Assembly: GCA_037969235.1 (NCBI GenBank)
Contig: JBBKXA010000096.1
Coordinates: forward strand, 1 to 7,359
From: TMED27 sp037969235
GTDB lineage: Bacteria; Pseudomonadota; Alphaproteobacteria; Micavibrionales; Micavibrionaceae
Direction of reading: 5' to 3'
Length of the DNA: 7,359 bases
Below the pieces are notes generated by a model. It saw only the letters and a program-made list of their open reading frames with translations, had not been told where the DNA came from and did not search any database. Positions 1 through 6,857 of this stretch are shown here, in pieces. How positions within the stretch are numbered: position 1 is the first letter of the stretch; each line of letters opens with the position of its first letter. The position numbers and the translations under genes were made by a program.

Positions 1-823
1 AATCGACACATGGCTGCGCGACCCTTATTCCATATACGCGGGCTATATTCTAAATCTGCAAGTACTTGACCCATTGGAAAAACCTTTGGACGCCGCCATC
101 CGCGGGCAAATCATGCATAAAATTTTCGAACGCTTCATCCTCCAGACCAAAGACGCGCCTTTGGTCAATGCCCAAGATCAAATCCTCACCATAGCGCGCG
201 AAGAAATCAGCAAACGCCACGAAAATGAACATATCTGGAGCTTCTGGTGGCCACGTTTCACCCGCACCGCCGCATGGGTCGCCCAAACAGAGTCACAATG
301 GCGCGAAAGCGGAGCATCAAACGTCAGCGTTGAGAAAAAAGGCGAGACACTTATCGAAACTAAAGGCGAGCCCTTCACCCTCTCAGGCACCGCCGACCGC
401 ATCGACAGCACCCCAAATGGCGCTGCGATCATTGATTACAAATCAGCCGGCAGTTTTTCCAAAAAGAAAATTCAAAACGGCGAACTCCCGCAATTACCTT
501 TAGAGGCAATAATCCTCAGCCACGGCGGTTTCCCCGAAACGCCACCCATGAACACTAGCATCATGCAATATTGGATACTCAACGGCAGTGGCCAAGGGGG
601 AGCAATCATCACCATCGATCAAAATGTACAAGAATTATACACCAAAACCCATGAAAATCTGCGCACTCTGATCGAAAGCTATGACGACCCGACCACACGC
701 TACATCAGCCTACCCCGACCTGATCAACAGCCGCGCTTCAATGATTACAAGCATCTCGCCCGCATTCAAGAATGGAGCACAAGCGGTGACGAAGATGAAA
801 GCTTCGAGGAGGACGCCGCATGA
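1..823 (+). CDS. addB: AddB, double-strand break repair helicase-nuclease subunit (3' part, truncated by window start)
   Basis: This is the C-terminal 273 residues of AddB, partner of AddA in the AddAB complex that resects double-strand DNA ends for RecA loading. The open frame enters from the left edge at base 2 (residues IDTWLRDPYSIYAGYIL) with no stop, so the TTG at 74 is an internal Leu codon and not a start. The fragment contains the RecB-family PD-(D/E)XK nuclease: the RGQIMHKIFERF helix (from about 101), GTADRID (386-406), IIDYKS (428-445, with the Asp and Lys of the catalytic D-Y-K motif), and PQLPLEAIIL for the downstream Q-motif helix. The tail HLARIQEWS followed by an acidic stretch is what I recall of alphaproteobacterial AddB. 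There is no cysteine in the visible region, so the Fe-S cluster ligands of Firmicutes AddB are absent. The helicase-like N-terminal part lies outside the window. The stop codon overlaps the addA start (ATGA). Confidence 0.93.
   Translation, partial: IDTWLRDPYSIYAGYILNLQVLDPLEKPLDAAIRGQIMHKIFERFILQTKDAPLVNAQDQILTIAREEISKRHENEHIWSFWWPRFTRTAAWVAQTESQWRESGASNVSVEKKGETLIETKGEPFTLSGTADRIDSTPNGAAIIDYKSAGSFSKKKIQNGELPQLPLEAIILSHGGFPETPPMNTSIMQYWILNGSGQGGAIITIDQNVQELYTKTHENLRTLIESYDDPTTRYISLPRPDQQPRFNDYKHLARIQEWSTSGDEDESFEEDAA
806..812 (+). promoter_or_regulatory. Shine-Dalgarno sequence of addA inside the end of addB
   Basis: GAGGAGG lies 7 bases upstream of the addA ATG at 820, within the codons for the acidic tail of AddB. 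It settles the addA start at 820. With the ATGA overlap it indicates that addB and addA are co-transcribed, with addA translation initiated both by coupling and by a strong site of its own. Confidence 0.8.
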
Positions 824-3800
824 ATAAAACGCAATCCCAAACGCAAATACTTGACCCGAATTTGCACCAAAACGACACTTCAAGCGCCCGTCATTTAGAC
901 GCCAACGTCTTGCAACGCCGCGCTTCCAACCCCAATTCCTCAATATGGGTCAGCGCATCCGCAGGCACCGGTAAAACAAAAGTCCTCACTGATCGCGTGC
1001 TTCGCCTTCTCCTACCGCGCGAAGATGGCCGCAACGCTACACCCGCACACAAAATCCTCTGTCTCACCTTCACCAAAGCCGCCGCCAGCGAAATGGCCCT
1101 ACGCATTTCCGAAACGCTTGCAAAATGGGCCATCATGAGTGATGCGGATTTAAACGCCACACTAAAACAATTATTAGGGCGCGAAGCCAACGCCAATGAA
1201 ACCAAAATCGCCCGCACTCTATTCGCCGATATTGTCGATGTGCCAGGCGGCTTAAAAATCATGACCATCCATGCATTTTGCCAATCTGTCCTCGGACGCT
1301 TCCCCCTTGAAGCGGACATAAACCCACACTTCACCGTTTTAGAAGACGCACAATCAAAAGCTTTAATGAACGATGCGCGCGCCATCACATTCAAGCATGC
1401 GCTTAAAATCCCAACTTCACCGGTAAACCAAGCCCTCAAATCTATCGCCAGCACAATCAACGAAGATCAATTTCTCGATCTTATGCGTAATATTTCAAAC
1501 GAAAGCGCCCAGCTTGAACAATTGCTCCACAACAATTTTGGCCTTGATGGGCTATACACCAACATTTGCGAATATTACGGCGTAAAGCCAAACTGTGATC
1601 CCGCTAACATTATTTATGAGGCTTGCAACGACCGTGCTTTTGATAAAGCTGGCCTGCAGGAATGCTGCGATGTCTTGGCCGCATCTGCAAAACCCACAGA
1701 TCAAGGAAAAGCAGAAAAAATCGCGTCTTTTCTACACGCTAATGTAGCCGAGCGCTTGGCCTTATATGAAAACTATAAAGAAGCATTCATTAAAAAAGAC
1801 GGCGACATATATAAAGATTTGGCCACAAAAGACGTGCGCACCAAACACCCTCATGTACCAGAAATTATGTTGACTGAAGCCGAGCGAATACTCACCCTGA
1901 CCGACAATATTCGTGCTCTTAACAGCGCCGCGCTAACGCGCGATATCCTCACACTCGGCCATGCCGTTCTTGAACAATATACCGCGCTTAAAGCGGCTGC
2001 GGGCGCGCTTGATTTCAATGACCTCATCCTGCACACCGCCAAACTTTTACGTGGGCAATCCCATAACAAAACCCTCGCCGCCGATCCCAAAAAAACTGGC
2101 AGCTGGGTGCATTACAAACTCGATGCAGGGTTAGACCATATTTTAATCGACGAAGCCCAAGACACCAATCCCGAACAATGGAACATCATTGAAGCGTTGA
2201 GCGAAGAATTCTACCACGGCGTATCGCAAAACGACCAAACCCGTAGTATTTTCACTGTCGGCGATGAAAAACAATCCATCTATAGCTTCCAACGTGCCTC
2301 CCCCGCCGAATTTGCGCGCATGCAAAATGCCTTTCGTGAAAAAACTTTAGCGGCGCAGCAAAATTGGGGCCTCGTGCCCATGAACATTTCCTTCCGCACC
2401 ACAAAAAGCGTACTTGCGGTTGTCGATGCCACTTTCCAAACGCAATACGCCCGCCAAGGCTTAGGCGATTTGCCCGTCGAACACACCGCCCACCGCATCG
2501 GGCAAGCTGGACATCTAGAGCTCTGGCCGCTCTGCGAGAGCGATAAAACCGATAGCGGCGATTTATGGACTCCCGCAATATCCAGCGAAAACACTCAAAG
2601 CGGCCATAAAAGAATTGCCGCGCAAATCGCACAAAATATCGCACAATGGTTAGAAAAAAAGATAGAACTGCAATCTTATAACCGCCCGATCGAGCCGCGT
2701 GACATCATGATTTTGGTCAGCACACGCTCCACGCTTGTGCAAAATATAGCTCTAGAGTTAAAAAACCATAACATCCCCGTCAGCGGCCTTGACCGCATGG
2801 TGCTCACCGATGAAATTTCCATCCAAGATCTACTCGCGGCAGCATCTTTCGCCCTACAACCTCTTGATGATTTGACGCTCGCTTGCTTGCTGAAATCTCC
2901 CATCATCGGCCTAAGCGAAGAAGAACTCTTTAAACTCAGCGCCAATCGCAGCAAAGGCGAGAGCCTGCACGCCAGCATTCTATCGAGCAAAAACGAAATC
3001 TTAAAAGCATATTTGGCGCAATTGCACCGCAATGCATCACAAATGAACCCTTTTGAATTCTTTAACCATCTGCTGCAAACCCCTTGCCCTGCCGACAGCT
3101 CCAGCGCAAGGCGCGCATTTATGGGCCGTTTAGGCAGAGACGCAATGGACCCCATAGATGAATTCCTGAACCTCGCCCGCCCCAAAAACGCGGAAAATGC
3201 ACCGAATTTGCATCGCTTCATTCATGAGATCACCGCCCAACAACATGAAATTAAACGCCAATTTCATAACGATGCCAACGAAGTGCGCATCATGACCGTT
3301 CACGGCTCCAAAGGCCTCCAATCACCCATCGTCATCTTGCCCGACACCACCAAAAGCGCCAAATCCGCTCCTGCAAAATCCGAAAAACGTCTGCTTTGGC
3401 CTAATCAAACGGGGCTCAAAATTCCTCTATGGTCACCAAGGCAAAGCGATGATTGTATCGGCTATGCCAACGCCAAAGAAGCCGTCGATAACCGTATGGC
3501 CGAAGAACATCGCCGCCTGCTCTATGTTGCCATGACCCGCGCCGAAAGCCATTTATATATTGGCGGCGCGCTCAACAAAAAACAAAATCCAGATAAACTC
3601 GATGAACAATGCTGGTATTCCCTCATTCGCGCAGGCATCCAAAGCCTACCCGATCATGAAACATGCAACAACGGGTCATTACGCGTCACCAATCCACAAA
3701 CCAATAACGCCGACAAATCCAAAATAACCAAAGAACAAAAGGCCCAGCCATCTGAATTACCCGCGTGGCTATGGCAAAATGCCGCGTCAAAATCGCAAAA

Positions 3801-4344
3801 CATAATCATCCACCGCCCGTCGCAAATCGTTGACACCGCTACTTCTCCACTAAGCGGGCGCAACAGTTTTCGCTTCCTGCGCGGCAACCTCACACATAAG
3901 CTCTTGCAACTCCTACCCGATCTTCCCCGTGAAAACTGGCAGCACAGTGCCCAAGGTTTTTTAGAAAACTACGGCCAAGCCTTAGACCAACAAACACGTG
4001 AAGCCACCCTTAACGAAATTCTCACCATCCTCAATCACCCAGAATTCAAAGAAATTTTTGGCAAACATTCAACCGCCGAAGTCGCCGTTACCGCTCATCT
4101 CGAAAATATGGGCCTAGTCAGCGGCCAAATTGACCGCCTGTATGTTAGCGAAGAAAAAATCCTCATCATCGATTATAAAACTAACCGCCCACCGCCCGCC
4201 AATCCCGCGCATATCCCTGATGTCTATCGCCGCCAAATGCAAACCTACGCGGATATTTTACGGAAAATTTACCCAGATCGCCCCATTCACGCGGCGCTAC
4301 TATGGACAGACGGCTGTATCTTAATGCCTCTTGATATTCACTAA
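820..4344 (+). CDS. addA: AddA, double-strand break repair ATP-dependent helicase-nuclease subunit
   Basis: AddA is the UvrD/RecB-type superfamily 1A helicase plus nuclease of AddAB. It unwinds duplex ends with 3'-5' polarity, cuts one strand and prepares a 3' tail for RecA. All helicase motifs are visible: Walker A ASAGTGKT (46-53, Lys52), motif Ia CLTFTKAAASEM (81-92), TIHAFCQSVL (149-158), Walker B LIDEAQD (442-448), motif III GDEKQSIYSFQRA (481-493), motif IV SFRT (524-527), motif V TVHGSKGL (826-833) and motif VI RRLLYVAMTRAE (898-909). The C-terminal RecB-like nuclease follows: GNLTHKLL (His1026), GQIDR (Asp1105), IIDYKTNR (Asp1118, Lys1120) and YRRQMQTY (Gln1139, Tyr1143). No key residue is missing, so both activities should be intact. 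At 1174 aa it has the length expected for alphaproteobacterial AddA. The start is fixed by the SD at 806-812. The long frames on the opposite strand are shadows. Confidence 0.97.
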   Translation: MNKTQSQTQILDPNLHQNDTSSARHLDANVLQRRASNPNSSIWVSASAGTGKTKVLTDRVLRLLLPREDGRNATPAHKILCLTFTKAAASEMALRISETLAKWAIMSDADLNATLKQLLGREANANETKIARTLFADIVDVPGGLKIMTIHAFCQSVLGRFPLEADINPHFTVLEDAQSKALMNDARAITFKHALKIPTSPVNQALKSIASTINEDQFLDLMRNISNESAQLEQLLHNNFGLDGLYTNICEYYGVKPNCDPANIIYEACNDRAFDKAGLQECCDVLAASAKPTDQGKAEKIASFLHANVAERLALYENYKEAFIKKDGDIYKDLATKDVRTKHPHVPEIMLTEAERILTLTDNIRALNSAALTRDILTLGHAVLEQYTALKAAAGALDFNDLILHTAKLLRGQSHNKTLAADPKKTGSWVHYKLDAGLDHILIDEAQDTNPEQWNIIEALSEEFYHGVSQNDQTRSIFTVGDEKQSIYSFQRASPAEFARMQNAFREKTLAAQQNWGLVPMNISFRTTKSVLAVVDATFQTQYARQGLGDLPVEHTAHRIGQAGHLELWPLCESDKTDSGDLWTPAISSENTQSGHKRIAAQIAQNIAQWLEKKIELQSYNRPIEPRDIMILVSTRSTLVQNIALELKNHNIPVSGLDRMVLTDEISIQDLLAAASFALQPLDDLTLACLLKSPIIGLSEEELFKLSANRSKGESLHASILSSKNEILKAYLAQLHRNASQMNPFEFFNHLLQTPCPADSSSARRAFMGRLGRDAMDPIDEFLNLARPKNAENAPNLHRFIHEITAQQHEIKRQFHNDANEVRIMTVHGSKGLQSPIVILPDTTKSAKSAPAKSEKRLLWPNQTGLKIPLWSPRQSDDCIGYANAKEAVDNRMAEEHRRLLYVAMTRAESHLYIGGALNKKQNPDKLDEQCWYSLIRAGIQSLPDHETCNNGSLRVTNPQTNNADKSKITKEQKAQPSELPAWLWQNAASKSQNIIIHRPSQIVDTATSPLSGRNSFRFLRGNLTHKLLQLLPDLPRENWQHSAQGFLENYGQALDQQTREATLNEILTILNHPEFKEIFGKHSTAEVAVTAHLENMGLVSGQIDRLYVSEEKILIIDYKTNRPPPANPAHIPDVYRRQMQTYADILRKIYPDRPIHAALLWTDGCILMPLDIH

Positions 4345-4358
4345 CACACCGCTATAGT
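4331..4358 (+). promoter_or_regulatory. Putative sigma70-type promoter of trxA
   Basis: A -35 hexamer TTGATA (4331-4336, 5 of 6 to TTGACA) and a -10 hexamer TATAGT (4353-4358, 5 of 6 to TATAAT) are separated by 16 bases. The -35 box lies in the last codons of addA and the -10 just after its stop. Transcription would start near 4365, leaving a leader of about 33 bases before the trxA ATG. The match is good for a housekeeping promoter, but it is found by eye only. It would let thioredoxin be made at levels independent of the low-abundance AddAB. Confidence 0.5.
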
Positions 4359-4397
4359 TAATAATTGAACTTTAATAAAAAACAGAAAGTAAATATC

Positions 4398-4718
4398 ATG
4401 TCCAGCCACGCCGTCACCGATGAAAATTTTGAAAACGAAGTCTTAAAATCCGACAAACCTGTGATCGTTGATTTTTGGGCCGAATGGTGCGGACCATGTA
4501 AACAACTCTCCCCCATCGTCGATGAATTGGCCAATGACATGAAAGACAAAGTCAAAGTGGTCAAAGTCAATATCGACGACGCCCCCGAAGCTCCAACCAA
4601 ATACGGCGTACGCGGTGTTCCAACCTTGATGCTCTTCAAAGGCGGCCAAGTCATCGACACCCGCGTCGGCGGCATGCCCAAATCACAGCTCCAAGACTGG
4701 ATTGAGAGCAAAATTTAA
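4398..4718 (+). CDS. trxA: Thioredoxin TrxA
   Basis: This is a cytoplasmic dithiol-disulfide oxidoreductase that supplies electrons to ribonucleotide reductase, peroxiredoxins, methionine sulfoxide reductase and other partners. It is itself reduced by thioredoxin reductase. The 106-residue protein is a single thioredoxin fold of standard length. It has buried Asp25 in IVDFWAEWCGPCK, active-site Cys31-Gly-Pro-Cys34, the cis-proline loop GVRGVPTL (Pro75) and the GG pair at 91-92. There is no signal peptide or membrane segment. I chose the ATG at 4398, preceded by AGAAAG at 4384-4389, a modest SD. An in-frame TTG at 4365 would add 11 lysine/asparagine-rich residues atypical for the family and falls at the predicted transcription start. 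It follows addA by 53 bases, an arrangement common in alphaproteobacteria, and ends just before a terminator. Confidence 0.96.
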   Translation: MSSHAVTDENFENEVLKSDKPVIVDFWAEWCGPCKQLSPIVDELANDMKDKVKVVKVNIDDAPEAPTKYGVRGVPTLMLFKGGQVIDTRVGGMPKSQLQDWIESKI

Positions 4719-4735
4719 AAAATCTACCTACAATT

Positions 4736-4769
4736 AAAAATGCAGAGCTTTAAAACTCTGCATTTTTTT
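4736..4769. terminator. Bidirectional rho-independent terminator between trxA and infC
   Basis: A perfect 12-bp inverted repeat pairs 4736-4747 (AAAAATGCAGAG) with 4756-4767 (CTCTGCATTTTT) around an 8-base loop, CTTTAAAA. The + strand ends in a run of seven T (4763-4769). On the - strand the stem is followed by the T-run from the five A at 4736-4740. It lies 17 bases after the trxA stop and 16 bases beyond the infC stop, so it can end both convergent transcripts. Confidence 0.9.
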
Positions 4770-4785
4770 AATATTTGAACAAAAG

Positions 4786-5322
4786 CTATTTTGTCATTTC
4801 CGAAGACAACACCATTATAATCTGACGCCCTTCCATTTTCGGATGCAAATCAACCTTGCCGACATCGCTTAATTCTTCAATCATACGTTTTAAAAGATTA
4901 AATCCGATATCTTGGTGCGCCATTTCACGACCACGAAAACGCATGGTCACTTTGACTTTGTCTCCATTTTCCAAAAATTTCCGCGCATTACGCATCTTGA
5001 CCTGATAATCATGGTCTTCGATCCCTGGACGGATTTTAACTTCCTTAACATCAACAGTTTTCTGTGATTTTCGCGCCTCGGCGGCTTTTTTCTGTTGCTC
5101 ATACTTGTACTTGCCGTAGTCAAGAATTTTACAAACAGGTGGCTCAGCGTTGGGAGAAATCTCAACCAAATCCAATCCCTGATTTTCTGCCAATTCTATC
5201 GCGCGCGATGTCGGCATAACGCCCAGCATCTCTCCTTCGGCGTCTACGACGCGCACCTCGGAAGCAGTAATATCTTCATTTGCTCTCGGCCCTTTTTGTT
5301 TGGGCGGCTGGCGTGTAATCAT
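4786..5322 (-). CDS. infC: Translation initiation factor IF-3
   Basis: IF3 binds the 30S subunit, prevents premature 50S joining and checks the start codon and initiator tRNA pairing. The N-terminal domain begins with GPRANEDI (11-18) and contains LAENQGLDLVEISPNAEPPVCKILDYGKYKYEQQK, given here in parts: LAENQGLDLVEISPNAE at 44-60, then PPVCKILDYGKYKYEQQK at 61-78, which includes the IF3 family signature. A lysine-rich linker (78-90) leads to the C-terminal domain (VKEVKIRPGIEDHDYQVK, 92-109; VTMRFRGREM, 125-134). From the ATG at 5322 it is 178 aa, a normal IF3 length. I give this start conservatively. The only good SD lies 20 bases upstream of that ATG, and an in-frame ATC at 5334 (adding four residues, MAKP) fits it better. 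infC runs convergent to trxA; no rpmI-rplT follows it. Confidence 0.96.
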   Translation of the reverse strand: MITRQPPKQKGPRANEDITASEVRVVDAEGEMLGVMPTSRAIELAENQGLDLVEISPNAEPPVCKILDYGKYKYEQQKKAAEARKSQKTVDVKEVKIRPGIEDHDYQVKMRNARKFLENGDKVKVTMRFRGREMAHQDIGFNLLKRMIEELSDVGKVDLHPKMEGRQIIMVLSSEMTK

Positions 5323-5331
5323 TGGTTTAGC

Positions 5332-5348
5332 GATGATGTCTTCTCCTT
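5332..5348 (-). promoter_or_regulatory. infC Shine-Dalgarno with tandem ATC codons (probable non-canonical start)
   Basis: Read on the - strand, AAGGAGAA (5348-5341) is followed by GAC and then two in-frame ATC codons, at 5337-5335 and 5334-5332. GGAG ends 8 bases before the second ATC and 5 before the first, against 20 before the ATG at 5322. The second ATC has the best spacing. IF3 genes are known for AUU, AUC or AUA starts that IF3 itself represses. The placement here is seen in the sequence; use of AUC is inferred. Confidence 0.65.
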
Positions 5349-5368
5349 TTGTAATTTAAGACGTTTTT

Positions 5369-5385
5369 TTAGAGTATAACTCTAA
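5369..5385. repeat. Short perfect inverted repeat in the infC leader
   Basis: TTAGAGT (5369-5375) and ACTCTAA (5379-5385) form a perfect 7-bp palindrome with a 3-base centre, about 35 bases upstream of the infC start codons. On the - strand it is followed by seven A, not T, so it is not a terminator for infC transcription. It could be an operator, a small leader hairpin or chance in AT-rich DNA. A -10-like TATACT (5378-5373, - strand) lies inside it, but with no convincing -35 box. Confidence 0.35.
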
Positions 5386-5400
5386 TAGTTTTCAAAATCA

Positions 5401-5429
5401 TTAATAAGCGTGATTGCCTTATCAATCAA
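5401..5429 (-). promoter_or_regulatory. Possible promoter of infC
   Basis: On the - strand, TTGATT (5429-5424) and TATTAA (5406-5401) are separated by 17 bases and each matches the sigma70 consensus at 4 of 6 positions. It is the best-spaced pair in the roughly 100-base gap between pirin and infC. A 6-bp perfect inverted repeat, TGATTG/CAATCA (5428-5423 and 5416-5411), overlaps the -35 region. The match is modest. infC could instead be read only from upstream, since no clear terminator separates it from pirin. Confidence 0.3.
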
Positions 5430-5439
5430 GGGTTTTCGT

Positions 5440-6324
5440 TCAACTCTCTCCAGGAAGCGGTATAAATTCTTTATCCCCCGTCACCCCATCAAAACGATTT
5501 TTGCGCCAATCTTCCTTGGCTTGTTCAATTCGCTCTTTGCGCGATGACACAAAATTCCACCAAATATGGCGCGGCGCATCTGCAACTTCGCCGCCCAAAA
5601 CCATCATGCGCAAATCCCCTATGGCTTTCACCACAATCTGATCACCAGGGCGCAACACCAAAAGCTGCATTGGCGCATACCGCACACCTCCAATTTCAAT
5701 ATCGCCGCCTATCACATATAAACCGCGCTCTTCGCTCATCGAAGGCACTTCAAACTGCGCGCCTGCCTCCATTTGAATATCCAAATACAGCGTATCGCAA
5801 TATGTTTGCACTGGTGCACTTTGCCCCCATAAAGACCCCATAATCACCCGCGCCCGCACACCATCATATTCCATTTCTGGCAAACGCGCTTTGTCTGTAT
5901 GCTGAAAATTTGAATCACTTTCCTCAAATTTTTGCGGCAAAGCGAGCCAACTTTGGATACCAAAAAGCGCGGATGGCGCATTTCGAACATCTTCACCTGT
6001 GCGCTCCGAATGCACTATGCCGCGTCCCGCGCTCATCAAATTCACATCCCCCGGCTTAATCCGCTGCGCATAATCCAGCGAATCTTTATGATCCAACGTG
6101 CCCTGAAATAAATATGTAACGGTACACAAGCCAATATGCGGGTGTGGACGAACATCAACGCCCTTACCCGTGATAAACTCCCCTGGCCCCATCTGATCCC
6201 AAAATATAAAAGGTCCCACCATTTGCTTTTGCTTTGACGGCAAAGCGCGATGCACCTCAAATCCACCAATATCGTGGCTACGTGGGATAATAATACTTTC
6301 AATAGAATTCGATAATTGGCTCAT
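5440..6324 (-). CDS. Pirin family protein (bicupin)
   Basis: Pirins are double-beta-barrel cupins that bind one metal ion. Some have quercetin 2,3-dioxygenase activity, others act as redox-sensing or enzyme-regulating proteins, and the substrate cannot be read from sequence. The 294-residue protein has the N-terminal pirin cupin (about 18-125) with RPHPHIGL (His61, His63) and GRGIVHSE (His105, Glu107), the complete His-His-His-Glu metal site. The second, metal-free barrel covers about 170-270 (LRPGDQIVVKA, MMVLGGE). The C-terminal FVSSRKERIEQAKEDWR is characteristic of the family. There is no signal peptide, so it is cytoplasmic. The start at 6324 lies 4 bases after the tspO stop. No purine-rich SD precedes it, so translation probably depends on coupling to tspO. 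With thioredoxin nearby a redox role is tempting, but that is only inference. Confidence 0.93.
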   Translation of the reverse strand: MSQLSNSIESIIIPRSHDIGGFEVHRALPSKQKQMVGPFIFWDQMGPGEFITGKGVDVRPHPHIGLCTVTYLFQGTLDHKDSLDYAQRIKPGDVNLMSAGRGIVHSERTGEDVRNAPSALFGIQSWLALPQKFEESDSNFQHTDKARLPEMEYDGVRARVIMGSLWGQSAPVQTYCDTLYLDIQMEAGAQFEVPSMSEERGLYVIGGDIEIGGVRYAPMQLLVLRPGDQIVVKAIGDLRMMVLGGEVADAPRHIWWNFVSSRKERIEQAKEDWRKNRFDGVTGDKEFIPLPGES

Positions 6325-6328
6325 AGCA

Positions 6329-6787
6329 TTAATTTAATGTAATAATCGCATAATTCAAATAACCCGCAAAACTGCCCCACACAAGCGTTGGAAGCACCAG
6401 CAAAGAAATTACCCGATCCACGGCCCATGCTTTAACAATCAAAACCACCATCACAATATTTAAAGCAACAATCCATGTAAAACCCATTTCCACATTGTGA
6501 AACTGAAAAAATACAAAACTCCAACCCCAATTCAAAATCATCTGCACCCAAAACAAACGATAAATCACAGGCGAGTTTTCACGAACCTTAGATACCCGCC
6601 ACCCCGCCAGCGCAAGCATCACATATAATATGCTCCATACAATTCCAAACGCCGCATCGGGAGGAGTCAATAAAGACTGCTTAAGGCTATTATACCACTC
6701 TATATTGCCAGAAGTTACAAACCCAATTGCCCCACCAATAATTTGAAACGCAACGATCCATAAGAAAGGCGGGAAAAATTTGCTCAT
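6329..6787 (-). CDS. tspO: TspO/MBR family tryptophan-rich sensory membrane protein
   Basis: The 152-aa protein is a five-helix membrane protein of the TspO/peripheral benzodiazepine receptor family, whose bacterial members bind porphyrins and affect tetrapyrrole or photosynthesis-gene regulation and stress responses. Hydrophobic helices lie at about 6-26, 44-64, 77-97, 102-121 and 126-148. Family landmarks are visible in order: WYNSLKQSLLTPPDAAFGIVW (31-51, seen as WYNSL, then LTPP and GIVW), LYVMLALAGW (54-63), QMILNWGWSFVFF (82-94) and LPTLVWGSFAGYLN (132-145) with the terminal LN. It has 10 Trp, and its length is usual for the family. The start at 6787 has an SD-like AGAAGGG (6800-6794) six bases upstream. 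It sits between thrS and pirin; the ligand and output are unknown, since no tetrapyrrole gene is in the window. Confidence 0.92.
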   Translation of the reverse strand: MSKFFPPFLWIVAFQIIGGAIGFVTSGNIEWYNSLKQSLLTPPDAAFGIVWSILYVMLALAGWRVSKVRENSPVIYRLFWVQMILNWGWSFVFFQFHNVEMGFTWIVALNIVMVVLIVKAWAVDRVISLLVLPTLVWGSFAGYLNYAIITLN

Positions 6788-6800
6788 AATCTACCCTTCT

Positions 6801-6852
6801 GTCATTCCGAATGCAGTATTGATAAAGACCCCTCACCTAAGTTCGCGATGAC
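6801..6852. repeat. Imperfect inverted repeat between thrS and tspO, possible dispersed element copy
   Basis: GTCATTCCGAAT (6801-6812) and GTTCGCGATGAC (6841-6852) can pair over 12 positions with two G-T wobbles and one C-C mismatch, around a 28-base centre. The GTCATTCCGA...GATGAC termini resemble palindromic repeats scattered in intergenic DNA of many proteobacteria. It fills most of the 70-base thrS-tspO gap. No T-run follows it on the - strand, so it is not an intrinsic terminator. Whether other copies exist cannot be seen from this window. Confidence 0.5.
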
Positions 6853-6857
6853 AGGGT

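Noticed and set aside
74..76. TTG as the start of a complete 249-aa protein at the left edge
   Set aside because: The same frame continues open to the window edge with conserved AddB sequence (WLRDPYSIYA), so this is a truncated addB.
891..1460. A long open frame (189 codons) on the - strand inside addA, and similar - strand frames at 2252-2644, 2280-2594 and 2676-3221
   Set aside because: They lie wholly within the well-supported helicase gene and have arginine-, serine- and cysteine-rich translations with no recognisable family. They are shadows of addA.
4365..4397. TTG at 4365 as the trxA start, adding 11 residues
   Set aside because: The extra residues do not belong to the thioredoxin fold, there is no SD before the TTG, and it coincides with the predicted transcription start. 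The ATG at 4398 gives the normal 106 aa.
5095..5379. A + strand open frame across the start of infC
   Set aside because: It is antisense to infC, with a Cys/Phe-rich translation of no recognisable family. It reads through the infC SD and leader and has no SD of its own.
5544..5843. + strand open frames opposite pirin (also 5414-5641)
   Set aside because: They are antisense to an intact pirin gene, whose metal-site motifs show which frame is real.
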